The notes below the pieces were generated by a model. It saw nothing but the letters and a program-made list of their open reading frames with translations. It searched no databases and was not told the origin of the DNA. Made by a program: the position numbers and the translations under genes. From assembly GCF_004307995.1 (NCBI RefSeq), contig NZ_SIRE01000030.1, forward strand, positions 1 to 64,000: 64,000 bases of DNA, in the 5' to 3' direction. This document shows positions 1 to 7,230 of this stretch, piece after piece; position 1 is the first letter of the stretch, and each line of letters starts with the position of its first letter. This stretch comes from Paenibacillus thalictri (GTDB lineage Bacteria; Bacillota; Bacilli; Paenibacillales; NBRC-103111).

Positions 1-146
1 GAAGATACTTCGGTTTTCGACTGGGTTTAGCTTGGTGTTGCCATTTTTCCTGATTCCCACCTCAACCGTGGTAAAACAATTTCCAATTTTCACAGATCAG
101 GACTTGACATATTACCGCTGGACTTTATCGTATCCGTATAAGAATG

Positions 147-184
147 GAGGCAAAAACATTGAAGTTTGTCCAAGTTTTTGCCTC
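147..184. terminator. Inverted repeat downstream of the PQQ dehydrogenase gene
   Basis: An exact 11-bp inverted repeat, GAGGCAAAAAC at 147-157 and its complement at 174-184, lies 27 bp beyond the stop of the minus-strand dehydrogenase gene. The T-tract after the stem is weak in the minus direction, so termination is likely but not certain. The rest of 1-210 shows no credible gene. Confidence 0.5.
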
Positions 185-210
185 GCTTTTATGAGCCGGA
201 CGGAAGCCCG

Positions 211-1950
211 TTATTTGGTTTGTTCGTGTGCGTTTCCGCCTTCCGCGGTTCCTGCCGCTCCTTGCGTCTTGTCTCCGCCGAGCCCAAATACGTAAGCCAT
301 CGGTTTCGTGCCGCCGGAAGTGAAGGTAATATACTGTTTGCCATCGACCGTAAAGATCGCCGGCGCCGCCTGAATATTGTTACCCGGCGTTTGGAATGTC
401 CAGAGAACCTTACCGGTTTTAATATCGAGGGCGTTGATTTTTCCGTCAAGCTCGCCGTAGAAGGCAAGACCGGTTGCGGTGCTGGTTAATCCGCCGCGCA
501 TCGGGTCTTTTGTTTTGATTTGATACGCTTGTTTGCCCGAGTTCACATCCATGGCGGTAATCGTGCCAAAAGCGACTTCATCGGCAGGCGCGGCTTCCGT
601 GGTACCAAATGCGGCTGCCCCCGGGAAGTCGGGAGTTGCGGCCTCGTCCTGATTTTTTGCCGCTTTGATCACTACGCCTTGCTCTACACCCGGGATCAGC
701 ACATAATTCGAATCGGGATCGTAAGTTTCCGGGGCATAGTTTTCGCCGCCAAGCACGCCCGGATACGCGGTTACGCCTTCCGGAGTCGGTTTCGGATGAT
801 CGATTTTGGCAAAAGGAATTCCGTCCCAGACCACATCGCCCGTTTTGGCATCCCATGCATACCATTGGCCGTTTTTGCCGCCTTCGACGACAATTTTTTG
901 TTTATTGCCTTTTACGGTAGCGTTCAGGATCATCGGGGAAGCAGCGGCGTCATAATCCCACAGGTCGTGGCTGACTTCTTGTTTGGCCCATACCAGCTTG
1001 CCTGTTGCGGCTTCGACGGCGACGACCGAATCGGTATACGGGTTGGCTCCGGGGCGATCCTCGCCATAGAAATCGGGAGCCGGGTTACCGACGGCAAAAT
1101 ACATCAAACCCGTCTCTTCATCAATGGCGGGAGGATTCCATACGGCGCCGCCGCCTTGGAATTTGCTGTTGGCCAGCCAGTCTTGGCCTTTAGGCGGAAC
1201 GGTCCAGAAAGGGCTGTCCCATGCCGGGGTCAGATCGCTGGCCTTGTAGGCATTAACAAAACCACGCACGCCATTGTCGCCGCCGCTGCTGCCTATGTAT
1301 ACAATGCCTTTGGAATAAACCGGCGCTGTAGTTTCATAGTACCCGTTCTCCAGCGTCACATCCGGAATCGAATCGGATAACTTCACCATTTTGTTCAGCG
1401 TGCCGGTTTTCTGATCCAACGAGACGAGCTGGTTGTCGACAGTGAGCATAAATACTTTGCCTTCGCCTACGGCTACGCCGCGGTTTGCGATAATACCCGA
1501 TTTGCTGAAGGTGGCCGCTTGTTCGGCGGAAGGTTTCCAGTGCCAGATCTGGCCGCCGGTCACCGCGTCAAAAGCGAATACTTGATTCCCTGCCGTAGTG
1601 ATATATACGACGCCATCAATAACAACAGGATAACATTGGTTTCCGTTTTTGACGTCCGCATCCAATGCCTTCAATTCTTTGGACCAAATGATGCCCAAAT
1701 CCTTGACATTGTCGGCGGTGATGGTTTTGTACGGCACATGCCGGGTGTTTGCCAAATCAAAGCCGTAGGTTCCGAAGTTTTCAAATGAGGTTCCCGTCAC
1801 CTTGCCCGGCGTCGTGCTGGATGCAGGCGGAGGAGTCTCCGTCGCCGGCGGCTGCGCTGCGTTATTGTTTTTGTTTGAAGTACAGGCGCTTAACGCAAGG
1901 CTTGTCGTTAATAAGGCAATGCTTATGGCCTTCGATTTTTTCATTTTCAT
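211..1950 (-). CDS. Lipoprotein PQQ-dependent alcohol/sugar dehydrogenase (quinoprotein, beta-propeller)
   Basis: This 579-residue protein is a quinoprotein dehydrogenase that would oxidise an alcohol or sugar outside the cell using PQQ. It starts with a lipoprotein signal (lipobox LSAC, Cys23) and a Pro/Thr/Ser-rich linker. The body is an eight-bladed propeller with repeated tryptophan-docking motifs such as AFDAVTGGQIWHW (about 126-138) and ALDIKTGKVLW. Family landmarks are NRGVA (156-160), SSGGDNGVRG (221-230, where methanol dehydrogenases have a Glu metal ligand and this protein has Asp225), WNPPAID (271-277), GNPAPDFYG (288-296, Asn289 probably a metal ligand) and HDLWDYD (328-334, catalytic Asp332). 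There is no CxxCH haem site and no adjacent Cys pair. It ends about 0.9 kb from the PQQ biosynthesis operon and is divergent from a CuA lipoprotein, its likely electron acceptor. The substrate cannot be told from sequence. The start has GGAGG 12 bases upstream. Confidence 0.9.
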   Translation of the reverse strand: MKMKKSKAISIALLTTSLALSACTSNKNNNAAQPPATETPPPASSTTPGKVTGTSFENFGTYGFDLANTRHVPYKTITADNVKDLGIIWSKELKALDADVKNGNQCYPVVIDGVVYITTAGNQVFAFDAVTGGQIWHWKPSAEQAATFSKSGIIANRGVAVGEGKVFMLTVDNQLVSLDQKTGTLNKMVKLSDSIPDVTLENGYYETTAPVYSKGIVYIGSSGGDNGVRGFVNAYKASDLTPAWDSPFWTVPPKGQDWLANSKFQGGGAVWNPPAIDEETGLMYFAVGNPAPDFYGEDRPGANPYTDSVVAVEAATGKLVWAKQEVSHDLWDYDAAASPMILNATVKGNKQKIVVEGGKNGQWYAWDAKTGDVVWDGIPFAKIDHPKPTPEGVTAYPGVLGGENYAPETYDPDSNYVLIPGVEQGVVIKAAKNQDEAATPDFPGAAAFGTTEAAPADEVAFGTITAMDVNSGKQAYQIKTKDPMRGGLTSTATGLAFYGELDGKINALDIKTGKVLWTFQTPGNNIQAAPAIFTVDGKQYITFTSGGTKPMAYVFGLGGDKTQGAAGTAEGGNAHEQTK

Positions 1951-2211
1951 TGAGTATGGATACCTCCTGATGATGTTCTAGCCATGTCTTATTGTTACTA
2001 TTTCCTATATTGTTAAAAAAAATCAGCAGTGGCCCACGGCTTTTTTTCATAAGCATACGAAGTCTGGAGCGCCGGGCATCCAAGCTCCCGCTCGCGGCTC
2101 GAGATGGAGGCAGGTGCTGCATAAAAAGGAACCGTGCGGGCTATCTTAACAATATAGAAAGACATCCTTGAAGCACTTCGAAATCTCTTTCACATTCAGG
2201 AGGAATACATA
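1951..2211. promoter_or_regulatory. Divergent control region with two inverted copies of TTAACAATATAG
   Basis: The 261-bp gap between the divergent dehydrogenase and CuA lipoprotein genes carries a perfect 12-bp motif twice in opposite orientation: CTATATTGTTAA at 2005-2016 and TTAACAATATAG at 2146-2157. Each copy ends exactly 54 bases before the start codon it faces, so the motif probably contains a -10 element or an activator/repressor site shared by both genes. The region between the copies (about 2050-2120) is GC-rich and shows no gene. Confidence 0.55.
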
Positions 2212-2607
2212 ATGAAGCGTTATGCTGTACTCACGTTTGCAGTGCTGGCGGTGTTGACGATGCTCAGCGCATGCGGCAACAAGACCAACACCGGCGGCAA
2301 TGCGAGCAATGCGGCCAATAATACCGCTCCCCCTGCGGGCGGACAAACCAAAGAAATCACGGTGAATGCTTCGAATTTTTCTTTTGATCCGCCGGCGATT
2401 AATCTGAAAGTGGGAGATACGGTGAAACTTACGTTGAAGAACGTAAACGGATCTCACGGATTGGAAATCCCGGATCTGAAGGTGAACGTCAAGAACGGCG
2501 AAACCGCCACCTTTACCGTAACAAAAGCGGGCAAATTCGATTACAACTGCTCCATTCAATGCGGCTCGGGCCACGATAATATGGTGGGAACGATTACCGT
2601 TTCCTAA
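2212..2607 (+). CDS. CuA-site cupredoxin lipoprotein, putative electron acceptor of the PQQ dehydrogenase
   Basis: This 131-residue cupredoxin has a lipoprotein signal (LSAC, Cys21) and an Asn/Ala/Gly-rich linker, followed by one domain of about 85 residues. The copper ligands follow the CuA pattern of cytochrome oxidase subunit II and nitrous oxide reductase: His82, then CSIQCGSGHDNM with Cys113, Cys117, His121 and Met124 (C-x3-C-x3-H-x2-M). There is no membrane anchor of subunit II type and no haem motif, so it is a stand-alone CuA protein on the outer membrane face. It is divergent from the quinoprotein gene and shares a mirror-placed promoter motif with it, which suggests that it carries electrons from PQQ towards the respiratory chain. 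That role is inference. The start follows AGGAGG with good spacing. Confidence 0.88.
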   Translation: MKRYAVLTFAVLAVLTMLSACGNKTNTGGNASNAANNTAPPAGGQTKEITVNASNFSFDPPAINLKVGDTVKLTLKNVNGSHGLEIPDLKVNVKNGETATFTVTKAGKFDYNCSIQCGSGHDNMVGTITVS

Positions 2608-2616
2608 GATATGCGC

Positions 2617-2839
2617 AAAAAAAAGGAGCCCCTCGCTGGTCGGGGGCCACTGAAATAGTGAACGCTGCATGTGCGAATTCATGCTTCCAATCGCTGATTG
2701 TCTCCGAATTTCTTGGATGATACCCGCTTGCGGCGGGTGAAACTCGGGGACAAAGGCGAACGCTGACGCTTCTCCAGCATGATTTCGCTCACTCCGCTAC
2801 ATTTTCAGGGCCCTCGTTGGTTGGAGGGGCTCCTTTTTT
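2617..2839. repeat. Inverted-repeat element, copy 1 (223 bp), also a bidirectional terminator
   Basis: The element lies between convergent genes. Its ends are imperfect inverted repeats of about 38 bp: an A-tract plus GGAGCCCCTC (2625-2634) on the left, and GAGGGGCTCC plus a T-tract (2824-2839) on the right. The interior holds a nested hairpin: outer arms at 2700-2712 and 2739-2751, and an inner ACCCGC/GCGGGT stem. About 200 bp matches, in reverse orientation and at roughly 80% by eye, the element at 30486-30699. It can stop transcription from both sides. Confidence 0.8.
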
Positions 2840-2847
2840 CATGTATA

Positions 2848-3795
2848 TCATTCGTTTTCCGGCAGATGATTGGTATAGAAATGATTCCAGTTTTTGTAGA
2901 CCAAATGCTCGACATCGTCTTCGCTGTAATGCTTTTGCAGCAATTCAACGAACCGCTGATAGTTGCCGGCATGCTCCAGACCAACGATCCATTCCTTGAT
3001 CCCGTCGAAATCCGAGCCGAGTCCGAGATGGCGCCGGCCTCCTAACGAGCAAATATGATCGATATGCGGCAGCAGCTTCTCCATGGCAACAGGTTCGGTG
3101 GCATGGACGAAAGGCGGGACAAAAGTGATGCCGATGACGCCGCCGGTGCGGATTATCGCTGCGATTTGGTCATCCCGCAAGTTTCGCGGATGCGGGCGAA
3201 CCGTGTAGGCGTTGGAATGAGAGGCGATGTACGGTTTCGCTGAAAGCTCATGAAGCTCCCAGAAGCCTTTTTCCGCCAAATGAGAGACGTCCAGAATGAG
3301 TCCCAGCCGGTTGCATTCGCGGATCAGATGCAGCCCCTTCGCCGTGAACCCGCTTTTCCTTGGCTCCATCACGCCGTCGGCCGCCCAGTTCGCATGATTC
3401 CACGTAATGCCGACGCTTCTGACGCCCAAATAAAACAAGGTGCGCAAATACGTCATATTTCCTTGCAGCGCATCCACGCCTTCCAGCGAAAGCAAAGCTC
3501 CGATTTGCTTATTTTCAGCCGCCAGCCGCAAATCGTCTTTTGTGCGGATAAACCGCAATTGCCCGTTCGACAAAATCCGTTCGTGAAACAATTCGATGCT
3601 TTTCAACACAAGGTCAAACTGTCCGGCAAGGTCTTCCGGCAAATAAATCGCAAAATTTTGCGTACCGATACCGGATTCAAGCATTTTCGGAAGCGTGACA
3701 TCCAGGAGGCTGCATTCATGGGCAAAATCGAGCCCGGGATCCAGCAGCAGCTTGCATAATACGTCACAGTGAGCGTCGAAGATTTTCACAGGCAT
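2848..3795 (-). CDS. Membrane dipeptidase family (peptidase M19) in the pqq operon
   Basis: This 315-residue protein belongs to the renal/membrane dipeptidase family, binuclear zinc enzymes that cleave dipeptides. The metal-binding start DAHCD (7-11, His9 and Asp11), LSLEGVDAL with the bridging Glu, DVSHL, SHSNAYTVRPHPRN and GLGSDFDG are all present, and length matches the family. No signal peptide is visible, so it should act in the cytoplasm. It starts 21 bp after pqqE with GGAGG at good spacing, so it is the last gene of the pqq operon. No PqqF/PqqG-type M16 protease is seen here. A role in trimming modified PqqA or recycling its fragments is plausible but inferred; generic dipeptide salvage remains possible. 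Confidence 0.85.
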   Translation of the reverse strand: MPVKIFDAHCDVLCKLLLDPGLDFAHECSLLDVTLPKMLESGIGTQNFAIYLPEDLAGQFDLVLKSIELFHERILSNGQLRFIRTKDDLRLAAENKQIGALLSLEGVDALQGNMTYLRTLFYLGVRSVGITWNHANWAADGVMEPRKSGFTAKGLHLIRECNRLGLILDVSHLAEKGFWELHELSAKPYIASHSNAYTVRPHPRNLRDDQIAAIIRTGGVIGITFVPPFVHATEPVAMEKLLPHIDHICSLGGRRHLGLGSDFDGIKEWIVGLEHAGNYQRFVELLQKHYSEDDVEHLVYKNWNHFYTNHLPENE

Positions 3796-3816
3796 CGTCC
3801 TCCGTCACAAGGGGGC

Positions 3817-4944
3817 TTACCTGCCGCGATAGGAAAAGTTGGGAGAGTGGCGATAAGAGTTGGAATCCAGCTCGTTGTCATCCGGAGTATGCGCGGAATA
3901 AGCGGCGACAAATTGAGAGACGGTTGCGTGGTGAGGCGACCACTTGCACACGGGATCCGTTTGCTGTGCGTCACCTGTTAGAAGAAAGGCTTGACAACGG
4001 CAGCCTCCATAATCCTGAAAGCGGCGGTCGCAGCTTCTGCAGGGTTCCGCCATCCAATCAAACCCGCGGAAAGCGTTGAAGGCGGGGGAATCCTGCCAAA
4101 TCCAGGCCAAATTCCGTTCTTTGACCGATTCGAAATCCAGCGTTTTGATGCCGGATGCAGCCGTACAAGGCAAAACGCGCCCGTCGGGAGTGACCGTCAG
4201 CGATAATTTTCCCCAGCCGCCCATGCAGGGCTTCGGGAATTCCGCATAATAGTCCGGTATGACCCAGATCAGTTCGATTTGTTTGCCGAATCGTTCTTTG
4301 GCCCTGTGATAGGCCTCTTCGGCGGCGGAAAGCTGATTTCTCGAAGGCAGCAGGTTCCGTCTGTTCATAAAAGCCCAGCCGTAGTATTGGGTGTTGGCCA
4401 GCTCCAGCCGGGCCGCTCCCCACCCCACGCAAAGCTCGATGATGTCTTCCACAAGGTAGATATTATGCCGGTGGAGCACGGCATTCATATGTAAGGGAAG
4501 TCCGCCGCCACGTATCGCTTGGGCGGCCTGGCGTTTGAGGTCATGGGCTTTAAATCCCGCGATTCGGTCGGCCAGCTCGGCTTCGGGAGCTTGGACACTG
4601 AGCTGAATGCTGTCCAGACCGGCTTCCGCCAGCTGCTTGATGCGCTGGTCGGTAGCGCCGACGCCGCTGGTGATCAAGTTGGTGAAAAGCCCCAGTTCGC
4701 GGGCCCGACGAATGAGCAGCTCCGTATCCGGCCGCAGAAGCGGCTCGCCTCCGGTAAAATGAACTTGCACGATGCCCAGCTCGCTGGCTTCATCCAGGAC
4801 CCTCAGCCATTCATCGGCTGAAAGCTCGTTCTCGCGTTTTTGCAGCTCAAGCGGATTGGAGCAGTAAGGGCAATGAAGAGGACAACGGTGCGTCACTTCC
4901 GCAGTTAAAGCATAAGGCGCGCTTACTTCCATGTCTCCAACCAT
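3817..4944 (-). CDS. pqqE: PqqE, radical SAM PqqA peptide cyclase
   Basis: PqqE forms the carbon-carbon bond between the Glu and Tyr side chains of PqqA, the first step of PQQ synthesis, using SAM and several iron-sulfur clusters. The radical SAM motif CPLHCPYC (Cys21, Cys25, Cys28) follows EVTHR near the N-terminus. FTGGEPLLRPD is the SAM-binding GGE region. The C-terminal SPASM part has the CRSCDRRFQDYGGCRCQ cluster motif and a final Cys before KWSPHH. At 375 residues it has the usual length. The first ATG at 4944 overlaps pqqD by 22 bases; an ATG at 4932 giving 371 residues is an alternative, and neither has a decisive ribosome site. The overlap suggests coupled translation with PqqD, its peptide chaperone. 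Confidence 0.96.
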   Translation of the reverse strand: MVGDMEVSAPYALTAEVTHRCPLHCPYCSNPLELQKRENELSADEWLRVLDEASELGIVQVHFTGGEPLLRPDTELLIRRARELGLFTNLITSGVGATDQRIKQLAEAGLDSIQLSVQAPEAELADRIAGFKAHDLKRQAAQAIRGGGLPLHMNAVLHRHNIYLVEDIIELCVGWGAARLELANTQYYGWAFMNRRNLLPSRNQLSAAEEAYHRAKERFGKQIELIWVIPDYYAEFPKPCMGGWGKLSLTVTPDGRVLPCTAASGIKTLDFESVKERNLAWIWQDSPAFNAFRGFDWMAEPCRSCDRRFQDYGGCRCQAFLLTGDAQQTDPVCKWSPHHATVSQFVAAYSAHTPDDNELDSNSYRHSPNFSYRGR

Positions 4945-5201
4945 CCTTTGTCCGCGGCTTGGGCCATAAACTCCACAATATCCGCTTGCAGGTCCGATTG
5001 ATTAAATCTTGCTTCCAGCTCCTGAACGATCTGTGAAACCGTCCGGCTGCCGTCGCAAAGCCAAAGAATCGCTCCCGCCGTAGCATTGAGATTGACGACA
5101 CGCTCCGGGAGCAGCAGCATGTCGGTTTGGCGGGCTTTATCGAATCTGAGCCGCGCCGGACTGCGCAGCCTTGGACGTTCCGATAATCCCGGTGCGGTCA
5201 T
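4923..5201 (-). CDS. pqqD: PqqD, PqqA peptide-binding chaperone
   Basis: PqqD is a small RiPP recognition element that binds the PqqA precursor and hands it to PqqE. This copy has 92 residues, the normal size, with the hallmark RPRLRSPARLRFD start, LLLPERVVNLNATAGAIL and a C-terminal helix ending in DKGWLE. It is a separate gene, not fused to PqqC as in some methylotrophs. Its ATG overlaps the pqqC stop by 4 bases (ATGA) and its 3' end overlaps pqqE, so pqqC, pqqD and pqqE are translationally coupled. Confidence 0.96.
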   Translation of the reverse strand: MTAPGLSERPRLRSPARLRFDKARQTDMLLLPERVVNLNATAGAILWLCDGSRTVSQIVQELEARFNQSDLQADIVEFMAQAADKGWLETWK

Positions 5202-5908
5202 GTCAGAACCGCCTCCTTATTTGGATATGCGAGGGCTAACGCGTCAAGCAGCGCCCACAGCACATCGCATTTGAACGATAGCGCCGCTATCGCTTTCTCC
5301 TGCTCCTCACGCGTAGTGCACTCCCGCATGACGATCTCAACCCCGTGGTCCGAATCGCGCGGAGCCTGATGCAGCCTTGAGCGGAAGTACTCGAGACCTT
5401 CGGGCCGAACCCAAGGATACAATTGTTCCAACACGCCGATCCGTTGAGACACCAGGGTAGGCGCAAACAGCTCGGTTAATGATGAGGCCACGGCGATAGG
5501 CCACGGCTCCAAGCGGCAAAAATTCACATAGGCGTCGACGGCAAACCGGACTGCCGGCAGCACATGACGCTCATCCAGCATTTCTTCTCTCGGAATCCCG
5601 ACGGCTTCGCCGAGGCGGACCCATGCTTCAATGCCGCCTTCGGTTCCTTCGCGGCCATCATGGTCGATGATGCGCTGAATCCATCTGCGCCGCTCCTCCC
5701 GGGACGGCAGCTTGGCGAGGATAAGCGCGTCCTTGACCGGGATGTTTTTCTGGTAATAAAACCGGTTGGCGACCCATGCCCGGAGCTGCTCGGGAGTCAG
5801 CTTGCCTTCGTGCATGCTGACATGATACGGATGCTTGTCGTGATAATGCAGTGCCCCGACCTTTCGAAGCCGGGCTAAAAACTCTTCATTTGACCAACGT
5901 TCATTCAC
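5198..5908 (-). CDS. pqqC: PqqC, pyrroloquinoline-quinone synthase
   Basis: PqqC catalyses the last step, the cofactor-free ring closure and eight-electron oxidation of AHQQ to PQQ. The 236-residue product keeps the family core: YHDKHPYH near the N-terminus, WVANRFYYQKNIPVKDALI, RIIDHDG, LTELFAPTLVSQRI and the C-terminal RLHQAPRDSDHGVE. I chose the GTG at 5908 (sequence VNERWSNEEF), seven bases after the pqqB stop, with GGAGGT about 11 bases upstream. A longer reading to 6115 would overlap pqqB heavily and lacks family similarity. It is tightly packed between pqqB and pqqD. Confidence 0.95.
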   Translation of the reverse strand: MNERWSNEEFLARLRKVGALHYHDKHPYHVSMHEGKLTPEQLRAWVANRFYYQKNIPVKDALILAKLPSREERRRWIQRIIDHDGREGTEGGIEAWVRLGEAVGIPREEMLDERHVLPAVRFAVDAYVNFCRLEPWPIAVASSLTELFAPTLVSQRIGVLEQLYPWVRPEGLEYFRSRLHQAPRDSDHGVEIVMRECTTREEQEKAIAALSFKCDVLWALLDALALAYPNKEAVLT

Positions 5909-5915
5909 AGTACGT

Positions 5916-6836
5916 TCAGACCTCCAGTTCCAAACCGTCGCACCCCACCTCGATTCCCGATTCGCTGAGCAGCCGATGCTCGCTTGATTCCGGATGGAGA
6001 ATAGGGTTCGTGTTATTGATATGGGTGTATACCTTTCTGCGGGCAGGTAGCTCCGCAAGCCGGCGTAAAGAGCCGTTAGGGCCTGAGATGGGGACATGCC
6101 CCATGGCGGCGGCATCCAATTCCGACGCGCCCAGATCCCTCAGCTCATCGGCATGCCAGAACGTGCCGTCGATCAGAATACAGTCCGCATCCTGAAGCTG
6201 CCGTTCCAGTTCCTGCGTCCAGGACTCGACTCCGGGCGCATAGACGGCGACGCCGCCTGTCAGCCGGTCGGTGAATCGGTAACCGACCACCCAAGGATCA
6301 TCCGCTGCGGCGGGTCCGGAGTTGTCCGCGCGGGCTGCATACCGGGGCGGCTTACGGCCAAGCAAGAAAGGATATACGGATAGTCTTTCCCCAAAAAGTG
6401 GGAATGATTCTCCGGGTCTGATTTCCGCCCAATGGAACGTGGCGTAAGGAGCAATGATTTGCCGAACTGGAAAAGCGCCTGTCAAAGCGTTCAGCACCGG
6501 GGCGGCGGCATATACCGCAAGTTCGGAGCTCTGCCTTAAACTGAGCAGCCCAATCGTATGGTCCAGCTCGGCGTCGGTTAACAGAATGCCGCAAACGGGT
6601 GTGCTCCGCAATTGCGGTCCGGCATACAGCTCGGGATGGGATTCGATTTGCGCGCATACGTCCGGAGTTGCGTTAATAAGATACCATGTTTCTCCATCGG
6701 CGCTGATCGCTAACGAATTATTCATGCGAATGCGGACAATGCCGTTCCCGGCCCGCGCACTGCGGCAGTTTGGGCAGCTGCAGTTCCACTGCGGAACGCC
6801 TCCCCCGGCGGCGGAGCCTAATACTTTCAGTAACAT
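5916..6836 (-). CDS. pqqB: PqqB, metallo-beta-lactamase-fold hydroxylase of PQQ synthesis
   Basis: PqqB is an iron-dependent hydroxylase with metallo-beta-lactamase fold acting on the Glu-Tyr dipeptide intermediate. The sequence is canonical: MLLKVLGSAAGGGVPQWNC start, CSCPNC zinc-site cysteines, GILLTDAELDHTIGLLSLR, and the C-terminal THINNTNPIL and EVGCDGLELEV. The ATG at 6836 gives 306 residues, the family length, with AAGGGGGAC upstream. An in-frame extension to 6962 exists but would run through pqqA and its hairpin. The gene follows pqqA after 49 bp containing a terminator-like hairpin. Confidence 0.96.
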   Translation of the reverse strand: MLLKVLGSAAGGGVPQWNCSCPNCRSARAGNGIVRIRMNNSLAISADGETWYLINATPDVCAQIESHPELYAGPQLRSTPVCGILLTDAELDHTIGLLSLRQSSELAVYAAAPVLNALTGAFPVRQIIAPYATFHWAEIRPGESFPLFGERLSVYPFLLGRKPPRYAARADNSGPAAADDPWVVGYRFTDRLTGGVAVYAPGVESWTQELERQLQDADCILIDGTFWHADELRDLGASELDAAAMGHVPISGPNGSLRRLAELPARRKVYTHINNTNPILHPESSEHRLLSESGIEVGCDGLELEV

Positions 6837-6846
6837 GGGCGTCCCC

Positions 6847-6876
6847 CTTAAAAAATAGAAGCCGGATTTCTCCGGC
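6847..6876 (-). terminator. Attenuator-like hairpin between pqqA and pqqB
   Basis: In the minus direction a GCCGGA-(GAAA)-TCCGGC stem (6861-6876) is followed by a T-rich tail running to about 6847. It sits 10 bases after the pqqA stop and just before the pqqB ribosome site. A leaky terminator here would give much more pqqA than pqqBCDE message, fitting a substrate peptide that is consumed stoichiometrically. Confidence 0.75.
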
Positions 6877-6885
6877 ACGTTGTTA

Positions 6886-6957
6886 TTATTTCTGGTAAGC
6901 ATAGGCCGTGACTTCAGCGCAAACCTCAATGATCTCAAAATCAGGCTTAACCCACAT
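6886..6957 (-). CDS. pqqA: PqqA, precursor peptide of PQQ
   Basis: This 23-residue peptide is the ribosomally made precursor from which PQQ is carved. It begins MWVKPDF, like many proteobacterial PqqA peptides, and carries the invariant EVTAY: Glu15 and Tyr19 are the residues joined by PqqE. It also has a Cys at position 13. The gene is too short for ordinary ORF calling. It has a strong ribosome site (GGGAGGTGA, 7 bases before ATG) and is the first gene of the operon, directly before pqqB. Confidence 0.96.
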   Translation of the reverse strand: MWVKPDFEIIEVCAEVTAYAYQK

Positions 6958-7230
6958 GACACTCACCTCCCTCACTCGGGGCGCAAACGTACCGTTGTTG
7001 AAAAGCTTAAGCTTCTAAAATATATGCCGGTTAACAGGGTTTATAACAACGAATTGCGGCGGCGAGCATTTCGGACAAAGCAAACAAGAGGCTGATCCCC
7101 TAATGTTCCCTGGCACGAGAACAATAGCGGAACAGCCCCTTCCATTTACAGCATGCTTCTTTGGGTGCTTGACGCTCAGCTTAACGCTTGGCTTAAGCGG
7201 CTGGGTCAGGTCAAGCAAACATATTGCCGT
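6958..7230 (-). promoter_or_regulatory. pqqA upstream region
   Basis: This 273-bp gap holds the leader and probable promoter of the pqq operon. On the minus strand a TTGTTA...TATATT pair about 19 bases apart lies near 7015-7050, but the match is modest. A short palindrome AAGCTTAAGCTT lies near 7005-7016. Around 7170-7205 there are overlapping copies of AGCTTAA/TTAAGC that may form the weak end of the upstream operon. No gene is seen. Confidence 0.35.

Noticed and set aside
103..140. TTGACA on the plus strand near the window start
   Set aside because: The -10 match is poor and no plus-strand gene follows.
1940..2211. Lanthanide-type quinoprotein as a firm call
   Set aside because: The second Asp in WDYD also occurs in glucose dehydrogenases, so metal type cannot be fixed from sequence.
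2146..2682. 178-codon minus-strand frame covering the CuA lipoprotein gene
   Set aside because: It is antisense to a clear cupredoxin with copper ligands and a good ribosome site; part of it is the repeat element.
5916..6962. 348-residue version of PqqB
   Set aside because: The extra N-terminus runs through pqqA and its hairpin in another frame; family similarity starts at 6836.
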